A DNA stretch of 64,000 bases from Paraglaciecola arctica BSs20135 (GTDB lineage Bacteria; Pseudomonadota; Gammaproteobacteria; Enterobacterales; Alteromonadaceae): NCBI RefSeq assembly GCF_000314995.1, contig NZ_BAEO01000072.1, positions 21,825-85,824 on the forward strand. Reading direction: 5' to 3'. Position 1 is the first letter of the stretch. Each line of letters opens with the position of its first letter. This document shows positions 57,283 through 64,000 of this stretch, piece by piece. Under the pieces are notes generated by a model, which was not told the DNA's origin, did not search any database, and saw only the letters and a program-made list of their open reading frames with translations. Both the position numbers and the translations under genes were made by a program.

Positions 57283-58830
57283 TTAACTTTCGCTAGTTAG
57301 GCTTTGCATTATACTTTCTATCTCTTCGATATTTTGTTGCAAAAGCTCTACCATTTTTGGATCAAACTGTTGACCTTTCTCAGCAACTATCACCTCCATC
57401 ACTTTTTCTAACGGCCATGCTTCTTTATAACTGCGCTTAGTTCGCATCGCATCAAAAGCATCTGCAAGGCTGGTGATCCGGCAAAATATATGAATACCTT
57501 CGCCAGATTTACCTCTTGGATAACCTTTACCATTCCAATATTCATGATGGTCACGGGCAATCAATGCAGCCGCCTTAATAAGTGGCCGATTAGAATCTTT
57601 TAATAAGTTGTAACCTATCTCTGCGTGATTACGAACTTGGAGCATTTCTTCTTTATCAAGGCTTCCTGACTTCAACATGATATGATCTGAAATTCTAATT
57701 TTACCAATGTCATGTAATGGAACCGCTAAGCATAACGTCTTTAAATCTTCTTTAGACAGATTTGCAGCACGGCCTAAAATTTCACAAATTTTAATCATTC
57801 GCTTAGTATGATTTACACTCCCAAAGTTTTCTTCCAAAGACTCTGCTAAACGCTCAATAATTTCCCGCTGCGTATCTTCAATATCTTTGTTTAACAACAC
57901 GTTATCGAATGCAATTTGTACATTTTGGGAAAATATTTTGATTAAATGTTTATCCGTTTCAGTCAGTTTCCTCGGCAAACCCGACATGTAAAGAAGTGAA
58001 CCTTTTTTAGTTTTACTGTCACAATAAACCACCAAATAATCGTCTTCACAGATCATCGTTTTATTTGCATAAGCTTGCTGACAAGAAAGCAACTCTCGGC
58101 CACTTATTACTTCCTCGAGTCGATTACCTTCTGTATTTTGATACTCACCTCTTCCCGTAAACACATAAAGTTCGGAGCAGTTATATTGTTCTATTGGTTT
58201 AGGACCAACAACGGCCGATGTTAAATAAGCCGTGTCTTTGGTCCCTCCTAACAACGAAGCCAATTGCTGAACTATGCCTTCAATAAAACTTTCTAGAGAA
58301 TGAATACTGAAAAGATCAGCCGACGCAGAGATGATTTTTTCCAAACCCTGTCTATTTTCTTCAATAACAATGATATCGCGATAAGAACGAAGGGCAGAAA
58401 TAACCACTGTGAAGAGTTTTTGAGCAGTCAGTTCAGTTTTAGATTTGTAATCGTTAATATCATAATTAATGATGACATCACGCTCAGGGGCTTGCCCTGG
58501 TTGGCCTGTACGTAAAATAATACGAGTAAAGTGATTATTCACTTCATTCCTAATAAATTCAGCGACTTTTAAACCTGCATCATCTGTTTCCATGACCACA
58601 TCGAGCAGCACTACTGCTATATCATCATGCTCAAGAAACATTCTTTTCGCTTGTTCACCATCAAACGCACTAATAAACTCAAGATCTTTTTCTTGAAATA
58701 CAAAATCACCAAGGGCTAACTTAGTCACTGCATGTACTTCAGGCTCATCATCAACTATTAAGACTTTCCATTTACCCTGCCACTCAATTTCATCATCTGT
58801 ATCTTCGGCAAAAAAAATTTCGTCAGACAT
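57283..58830 (-). CDS. HD-GYP response regulator with DUF3369 domain
   Basis: 515 residues. Receiver domain ('VLIVDDEPEVHAVTKLAL', phosphoacceptor in 'VVLLDVVMETDDAG'), a central DUF3369 region (about 170-320) and a C-terminal HD-GYP domain with intact 'HDIGKI', 'HAEIGYNLL', 'HHEYWNGKGYP' and 'FDAMRTKRSY'. It should hydrolyse cyclic di-GMP when phosphorylated. No histidine kinase is adjacent. It sits between sirB2 and prmC, interrupting the usual prmC-sirB order. A GGAGG precedes the start. Confidence 0.95.
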   Translation of the reverse strand: MSDEIFFAEDTDDEIEWQGKWKVLIVDDEPEVHAVTKLALGDFVFQEKDLEFISAFDGEQAKRMFLEHDDIAVVLLDVVMETDDAGLKVAEFIRNEVNNHFTRIILRTGQPGQAPERDVIINYDINDYKSKTELTAQKLFTVVISALRSYRDIIVIEENRQGLEKIISASADLFSIHSLESFIEGIVQQLASLLGGTKDTAYLTSAVVGPKPIEQYNCSELYVFTGRGEYQNTEGNRLEEVISGRELLSCQQAYANKTMICEDDYLVVYCDSKTKKGSLLYMSGLPRKLTETDKHLIKIFSQNVQIAFDNVLLNKDIEDTQREIIERLAESLEENFGSVNHTKRMIKICEILGRAANLSKEDLKTLCLAVPLHDIGKIRISDHIMLKSGSLDKEEMLQVRNHAEIGYNLLKDSNRPLIKAAALIARDHHEYWNGKGYPRGKSGEGIHIFCRITSLADAFDAMRTKRSYKEAWPLEKVMEVIVAEKGQQFDPKMVELLQQNIEEIESIMQSLTSES

Positions 58831-59033
58831 AACACCTCCCTATAAAACAATGACTTGGTAATAAGCTAAAGCTAACATTAACCTGTAAAAACTGTATGTT
58901 AAGTTATAACTTATTGATGAAAACAACAACTCAGTGAGATGAATAATCCATTATAAAAATAAAAATCATACCCCTTCTACCTAAAAATTACGGATTCAGC
59001 GGGAGTATAAAATGGAACGCTTTGGGTATATAT

Positions 59034-59900
59034 TTAAATGCACCCCAAGGTAACACGTGGCAAGCCATTCAAGTCGAGTTCGCTGCGAATTTTCTTAAAA
59101 CCACTTGCCCGCAAAACATCCATTATTTGATCACTTTGCTGATACCCATGTTCAATCACCAGCCAAGCGTTATCAGCCAAATATTGCTTACTTTGGGAAA
59201 CAATTAAGCGAATATCATCAAGGCCATCTACACCTGACGTTAAGGCGCTGCTTGGCTCAAAGCGCACATCACCTTGCTGTAAATAGTGGTTATTGTCTTC
59301 GATATAAGGCGGGTTTGTTACGATAAGATCAAATTGTTTATGCTCAACGGCAGAAAACCAATCACTTTGAATAAAGTTAACTCGTTCGAGTTTATGCATA
59401 ATGCCATTATCTTTGGCTAAATCGACTGCTTGAACGCTTTTATCTAAACCTGTTACCAACCAATTGGGGTTTTCAGATGCTAATGCCAAAGCGATAGCAC
59501 CAGTTCCTGTGCCTAAATCCAACACTACTGAATTCTCAGCTAAATTAAGGGTCAAGGCAATTTCAACCAAGAGCTCGGTTTCAGGTCGAGGGATCAAGGT
59601 AGCGGCAGAGACTTTTAAACGTAATGACCAGAAATCCCTATAGCCAATAATATGTGCCACAGGATGGCCTAAGGATCTTTGCGTAATGTATTCTTTAAAC
59701 ACCTTCATCTGCAATTCATCTAACCGCTTTTCGGGCCAAGTGTGCAGGTAAACCAGCTCTCGCTGTATGCTGGCGGCCAACAACACTTTGCTGTCAATAG
59801 CCGCGGAATCATGCAGACCATCATCACTCACATTATGTGCACTGAGCAGCTCCTTGGCCCAAGATAATGCTTGTTCAATGGTCAATAACAGATTATCCAA
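59034..59900 (-). CDS. prmC: Release-factor glutamine methyltransferase
   Basis: 288 residues: N-terminal helical domain, then the SAM domain 'VVLDLGTGTGAIALALASENP' and the catalytic 'IVTNPPYIED'. It methylates the Gln of the GGQ motif in release factors. It starts 6 bp after prfA. Confidence 0.97.
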   Translation of the reverse strand: MDNLLLTIEQALSWAKELLSAHNVSDDGLHDSAAIDSKVLLAASIQRELVYLHTWPEKRLDELQMKVFKEYITQRSLGHPVAHIIGYRDFWSLRLKVSAATLIPRPETELLVEIALTLNLAENSVVLDLGTGTGAIALALASENPNWLVTGLDKSVQAVDLAKDNGIMHKLERVNFIQSDWFSAVEHKQFDLIVTNPPYIEDNNHYLQQGDVRFEPSSALTSGVDGLDDIRLIVSQSKQYLADNAWLVIEHGYQQSDQIMDVLRASGFKKIRSELDLNGLPRVTLGCI

Positions 59901-59906
59901 GAGAAT

Positions 59907-60992
59907 TTATTCGTCAGAAAGTGAAGACAACAAATCGGCTTGATGTTCTTGTCTGATTGGCTCTAACACTGCATTCAGTTCGCCCGCAATCACATCGTCT
60001 AAACAATATAAAGTCAGATTAATCCGATGATCTGTGACGCGTCCTTGAGGAAAGTTATAAGTACGAATACGTTCCGAACGGTCACCACTAGCCACTAGGT
60101 TTCGACGGGTAGAGGTTTCTTCTGCTTGGCGTTTATCTTCTTCTAATTGGGTCAAGCGAGACTGTAATATCGCCATCGCCTTAGCACGGTTTTTGTGCTG
60201 TGAACGTTCATCCTGACACTCAACCACTATGCCTGATGGATTGTGGGTAATACGAATTGCAGAGTCCGTTTTGTTGACGTGCTGTCCACCGGCACCAGAC
60301 GCTCTGAAGGTATCTATTTTTAAATCGGCTTTATTGATTTCAATGGCTTCAGATTCAGGGATTTCAGGCATCACCACTACAGTACAAGCTGAAGTATGAA
60401 TACGCCCTTGTGATTCAGTATCGGGCACACGCTGTACACGATGTCCACCTGACTCAAACTTCATAATGCCATAAGAGCCAACACCAATAATATTGGCAAT
60501 CACCACTTTATAGCCACCATGATCTCCATCATTTGCCGTAACTAGTTCTACTTTCCAGTTCTGTTTTTCAGCATAACGACTGTACATACGGAATAAATCA
60601 CCAGCAAAGATAGCGGCCTCATCCCCCCCTGCCCCAGCACGTATTTCCACAAAACAGTTGCTTTCGTCATTAGGATCTTTTGGTAGTAATAATACTTGTA
60701 GCTCTTGGGTGAGTTCTTCGATCCTTAGTTTAGAAGACTTATATTCTTCCTGAGCCATCTCGCGCATTTCGGCGTCATCTTCTTGCATCATTTCTTGTGC
60801 AGATTCAAAGTCTTGTTGAGCTATTTGAAAATCACGAAAACACTTCACTACACTTTCTAACTGTGAGTACTCTTTGGTTAAGCCTCTGTATCGGTCTTGA
60901 TCTGCAATGACTTCAGCTTCACCCAATAGGGCTTGCACTTCTTCGTAGCGCTCATCCAAGACTTCTAGTTTTCGTTGAACCGATTGTTTCAT
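59907..60992 (-). CDS. prfA: Peptide chain release factor 1
   Basis: 361 residues, complete. The tripeptide anticodon region is within '[18 protein letters not shown]', and the GGQ loop is in '[18 protein letters not shown]'. It ends translation at UAA and UAG and is the substrate of the next gene, prmC. Confidence 0.98.
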   Translation of the reverse strand: MKQSVQRKLEVLDERYEEVQALLGEAEVIADQDRYRGLTKEYSQLESVVKCFRDFQIAQQDFESAQEMMQEDDAEMREMAQEEYKSSKLRIEELTQELQVLLLPKDPNDESNCFVEIRAGAGGDEAAIFAGDLFRMYSRYAEKQNWKVELVTANDGDHGGYKVVIANIIGVGSYGIMKFESGGHRVQRVPDTESQGRIHTSACTVVVMPEIPESEAIEINKADLKIDTFRASGAGGQHVNKTDSAIRITHNPSGIVVECQDERSQHKNRAKAMAILQSRLTQLEEDKRQAEETSTRRNLVASGDRSERIRTYNFPQGRVTDHRINLTLYCLDDVIAGELNAVLEPIRQEHQADLLSSLSDE

Positions 60993-61022
60993 TATATTCC
61001 TGTACGCGGACTAGGTTATCCG

Positions 61023-62285
61023 CTAATTATCTGATTTTTTTAACGCTAATGCATCAATTAGTAATGCTAGTTGTTGCGGATCTTGTTCACTGGCCGCATT
61101 TTTTAAAGCTTTGGTTGGGGCATGAATAAGACTATTGGTTAATTTATTAGCAAGTTCAATGACCACTTGTTCAGCATTTTTGCCATCCGCTAGCTGGTTT
61201 AGTGCTTTACTCACTAAGGTATCTCGCTGCAACGCACTTTGATCACGAAACCCTTTTAGTACATCAATTGATGACTGGCTTTGTTGCCAACGCATAAATT
61301 GTTGTACTTGCTGTTCAACCATTTCATCCGCAAGTGCTGCTGCATCTTGTCGATTAGCCAAGTTTTTTTCTACTATTTGCTGTAAATCATCCACTGTATA
61401 AAGATAGGCATCATCCAAATCCCCCACCTCAGCTTCAACATCACGAGGAACCGCTAAATCAACAAAAAACATAGGCTTATGCTTACGTTCTTTTAACGCA
61501 CTTTGCACTAATCCTTTACCTAAAATGGGTAGCTGACTGGCGGTTGAACTGATGACGATATCAGCATCTTTTAAATGCTGAGGGATTTGCGCCAAGGTTA
61601 ATACAGAAGCATTCAGAGGCTCGGCAATTTTCTGGGCACGAGCTAAGGTACGATTTGCTACTGTGAGTGATTTAACATTATGTTCATAGAGATGTTTGGC
61701 CACAAGTTCGATTGTTTCGCCAGCGCCAATCAATAACACCCTACTTTTTTCCAGTGATGAGAATATATGTTTAGCTAATTGCACAGACGCATAAGCAACA
61801 GACACAGCATTGGCACCAATATCTGTTTCACTGCGCACCCTTTTTGCCACTGAAAAAGTATGTTGAAACAGCCTTTCAAAATCTCCCTTGATCACCCCAG
61901 AATTTTTGGCATCAGTAAAAGCTTGTTTCACTTGCCCTAAAATTTGTGGCTCACCTAACATCATGGAATCCAATCCACATGCCACCCGCATAATATGATT
62001 GGCTGCTTGCTGCTCGGTATAAAGGTAACTGTTGTCGTGTAATTCTTTTGCTTGGACACCATGAAAATGAGCTAGCCAAGTGGCAATATTGTTTGTCTGT
62101 ATATCTTCTAGCTGTGCATATACCTCGGTTCTATTACAAGTTGACAAAATCACAGATTCGGTTGCGCCCGTTTCTTGTCGCAAAGATGCCAGCGCCTGCA
62201 CTATTGCATCGGGTGAAAAGGCTATTTTTTCACGCAATTCAACTGGGGCGGTTTTGTGATTAATACCAAAAGCAATTAGGGTCAT
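61023..62285 (-). CDS. hemA: Glutamyl-tRNA reductase
   Basis: 420 residues from the ATG at 62285, which gives the canonical start MTLIAFGINHKTAPVELREK; a longer ORF reaches 62318. The catalytic Cys is in 'ILSTCNRTEVYAQ', the NADPH fold in 'LLIGAGETIELVAKHL'. First committed step of haem synthesis. It heads hemA-prfA-prmC. Confidence 0.97.
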   Translation of the reverse strand: MTLIAFGINHKTAPVELREKIAFSPDAIVQALASLRQETGATESVILSTCNRTEVYAQLEDIQTNNIATWLAHFHGVQAKELHDNSYLYTEQQAANHIMRVACGLDSMMLGEPQILGQVKQAFTDAKNSGVIKGDFERLFQHTFSVAKRVRSETDIGANAVSVAYASVQLAKHIFSSLEKSRVLLIGAGETIELVAKHLYEHNVKSLTVANRTLARAQKIAEPLNASVLTLAQIPQHLKDADIVISSTASQLPILGKGLVQSALKERKHKPMFFVDLAVPRDVEAEVGDLDDAYLYTVDDLQQIVEKNLANRQDAAALADEMVEQQVQQFMRWQQSQSSIDVLKGFRDQSALQRDTLVSKALNQLADGKNAEQVVIELANKLTNSLIHAPTKALKNAASEQDPQQLALLIDALALKKSDN

Positions 62286-62425
62286 GGAGTGATTAGGTAA
62301 ACTACAACAATGGGCCAATTAAGTGGCGGCATTGTACGCAAAAGGTAAAACTATTGAAAGCGATGTCACTTGTATGTTTCTATTGCCGCAATAAATTTTT
62401 CTATTTATAGAGCGTTATTCAAACA

Positions 62426-63046
62426 GTGTTAGCTAGTTGCCCCTATATAAAACAAACTTTTTCTGCCTTTATCCTTATTTTTTATCTGGCTGGTTGTGCC
62501 ACACCCCCTAAACCAACAGTGAGTTTAAATTCTGCAGCTCATCAATTGTCGTTAGAACAACAAGATCACTGGCTGATAAAGGGTAAACTCGGCTTTAAAA
62601 GTCCCGAAAAGAAACAAAGTGCTAACTTTAGATGGCAGCAAACCCAAGATCAATATCAGCTAAACATGACCTCTATTATAGGCACTTCACTGCTAAATAT
62701 GCGGGGCGATGACGAGGGTGTCACCTTGGTTGCTGATGATGAGACCTACCAAGATGCTGACGCTAGTCATTTAATTTGGCGTGTCACAGGCTGGCAAATA
62801 CCAGTAGAAAAATTACGCTTTTGGATAAAAGGACAACATCAGAACAAGGATCAAGTGATAACAAGTGAACAAGGATGGGTCAGCCAATTGCAACCTATCT
62901 GTGATAATTGCGAAAACTGGCTAATTAACTACGACAATTATAAATTAGTAGATAAAGTATGGTTGCCCCATAAAGTGGTGCTTAACAATAGTCTTAACAA
63001 TAGTCAGCTGTTAATTCGCATTAATACCTGGGATTTGCATGAATAA
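62426..63046 (+). CDS. lolB: Outer-membrane lipoprotein receptor LolB
   Basis: 206 residues from a GTG start; lipobox LAGC near residue 24. 'WLIKGKLGFKSPEKKQSANFRWQQ' and 'WRVTGWQIPVEKLRFWIKG' are LolB-like. It inserts lipoproteins into the outer membrane. It overlaps ispE by 8 bp and is divergent from hemA. Confidence 0.95.
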   Translation: MLASCPYIKQTFSAFILIFYLAGCATPPKPTVSLNSAAHQLSLEQQDHWLIKGKLGFKSPEKKQSANFRWQQTQDQYQLNMTSIIGTSLLNMRGDDEGVTLVADDETYQDADASHLIWRVTGWQIPVEKLRFWIKGQHQNKDQVITSEQGWVSQLQPICDNCENWLINYDNYKLVDKVWLPHKVVLNNSLNNSQLLIRINTWDLHE

Positions 63047-63908
63047 CCCTATTAAAAACTGGTGGCCGAGCCCAGCCAAACTTAATTTGTTTTTACACAT
63101 TAATGGCCGTTACAAAAATGGCTACCATCAATTACAAAGTTTGTTTCAAATCCTTGACTATGGTGATGAGCTAGCTTTCGATGTTAATGCTTCAGGAAAA
63201 ATCACTCTAGCGGATCCCATTTCTGGTGTGGTGGATGAAGATAATTTGATTATTAAAGCTGCGTTATTATTAAAACAAAGTTTGCCAGCTACGCAATCTA
63301 ATGGTCTGGGTTGTACTATTCATCTTAGAAAGCGATTACCTATGGGCGGTGGCATAGGTGGAGGTTCGTCGAATGCCGCAACCACTTTGTTAGTGCTAAA
63401 CAAACTATGGGGTTGCCATTTATCTGCGGAAAAACTAGCCGCACTAGGCTTAACCTTAGGTGCAGACGTACCTATTTTTATACAGGGGAAAACAGCCTTT
63501 GCTGAAGGTGTAGGTGAAAAACTGCAACCAGTGAGCCTACCAACAAAAACCTATCTAATATTATTTCCCGATAGTCATGTGTCGACTGCTGAGATTTTTT
63601 CCTTGGCTGAACTGCCTAGAAATACAGCAAAAATTGATTTTAGCGATTATAGTTTTGCAAACACTCACAATGATTGCCAACAATTAGTTTGTGATCGCTA
63701 TCCGAATGTTGCAAAAGCATTACACTGGTTGTTAGAATACGCGCCGTCGAGGATGACCGGTACAGGCGCATGTGTATTTGCAATATTTGAGCATCATCAG
63801 GAAGCGTTAGATGTTCAAGCTTTATTGCCAAAAGGCACTACAAGCTTTGTTGCAAATGGGGTTAACACATCCCTTTTACATAGCCAGATCCAAGCACAAA
63901 TTTACTAG
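63039..63908 (+). CDS. ispE: 4-diphosphocytidyl-2-C-methyl-D-erythritol kinase
   Basis: 289 residues, GHMP kinase: 'WPSPAKLNLFLHINGRY', ATP loop 'PMGGGIGGGSSNAATTL' and 'MTGTGACVFAIFE'. Isoprenoid (MEP) pathway. It is coupled to lolB. Confidence 0.98.
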   Translation: MNNPIKNWWPSPAKLNLFLHINGRYKNGYHQLQSLFQILDYGDELAFDVNASGKITLADPISGVVDEDNLIIKAALLLKQSLPATQSNGLGCTIHLRKRLPMGGGIGGGSSNAATTLLVLNKLWGCHLSAEKLAALGLTLGADVPIFIQGKTAFAEGVGEKLQPVSLPTKTYLILFPDSHVSTAEIFSLAELPRNTAKIDFSDYSFANTHNDCQQLVCDRYPNVAKALHWLLEYAPSRMTGTGACVFAIFEHHQEALDVQALLPKGTTSFVANGVNTSLLHSQIQAQIY

Positions 63909-63914
63909 TTTTAT

Positions 63915-63989
63915 TGGGGTATAGCCAAGTGGTAAGGCAACGGGTTTTGATCCCGTCATTCGTTGGTTCGAGTCCAGCTACCCCAGCCA
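63915..63989 (+). tRNA. tRNA-Gln (anticodon UUG)
   Basis: 75 bases with encoded CCA. Acceptor TGGGGTA pairs with TACCCCA, the anticodon stem is ACGGG/CCCGT with loop TTTTGAT (anticodon TTG), and the T-loop is GTTCGAGTC. It follows ispE by 6 bp. Confidence 0.97.
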
Positions 63990-64000
63990 TTTTTAAATAG

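Overview
The window is from a marine-type gammaproteobacterium, most likely an Alteromonadales of the Paraglaciecola/Aliiglaciecola/Glaciecola kind. The evidence is a moderately AT-rich sequence, the conserved blocks hemA-prfA-prmC-sirB2-sirB1, lolB-ispE-tRNA-Gln and bioA/bioBFCD, and a large glycan-utilisation region built on a TonB-dependent receptor, a tryptophan-halogenase-like flavoprotein and many exported glycoside hydrolases. The genus is an inference; no 16S gene is present.

Region 1 (1-7.2 kb) holds the promoter-proximal part of an enterobacterial-type (EUT1) ethanolamine-utilisation microcompartment operon on the minus strand. The order is eutS-eutP-eutQ-eutT-eutD-eutM-eutM2-eutN-eutE, with eutE cut by the window edge. 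A TorF-type outer-membrane protein lies upstream on the same strand and acetate kinase is divergent. EutD plus AckA would turn acetyl-CoA from ethanolamine into acetate and ATP.

Region 2 (7.4-11.7 kb) has a secreted amidohydrolase, a membrane diguanylate cyclase and a CheV-like coupling protein. Two copies of a conserved block of about 105 bp, each ending in a strong intrinsic terminator, flank the amidohydrolase/GGDEF pair and look like paralogous small RNAs.

Region 3 (11.7-49 kb) is the standout. Genes for GH2, GH89, GH110, GH3, GH65, a TonB-dependent receptor, a flavin halogenase-like protein, a clan GH-D hydrolase, GH63 and a second GH2 surround a lysine/hydroxylysine module. The module contains a fused hydroxylysine-kinase/phosphohydroxylysine-phospho-lyase-like protein, an antiquitin-type (ALDH7) aminoadipate-semialdehyde dehydrogenase, LYS1- and LYS9-like saccharopine dehydrogenases and an NhaC/LysW-like carrier. 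A FadR-type regulator and a vSGLT-like Na+/galactose symporter complete it. The second GH2 gene, the kinase/lyase and the ALDH lie head to tail with gaps of 51-57 bp. GH65 of the collagen-glucosidase (PGGHG) type and GH63 of the YgjK type can both be expected to act on Glc-alpha-1,2-Gal. I therefore propose that the region breaks down the collagen glycan Glc-alpha-1,2-Gal-beta-O-hydroxylysine completely: glucose is removed (GH65/GH63), galactose is removed (GH2), the hexoses enter through the SGLT-like symporter, and hydroxylysine is phosphorylated, eliminated to aminoadipate semialdehyde and oxidised. Free lysine would join at the same semialdehyde through saccharopine. A shared palindrome (TASTATTWATAATAYAA-like) occurs upstream of at least five transcription units and next to the FadR-type gene, which suggests one regulon.

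Region 4 (49-64 kb) is mostly housekeeping: a YtrA-type regulator with a membrane protein, the biotin genes with a BirA-type operator between bioB and bioA, sirB1/sirB2, an HD-GYP response regulator, prmC, prfA, hemA, lolB, ispE and tRNA-Gln(UUG).
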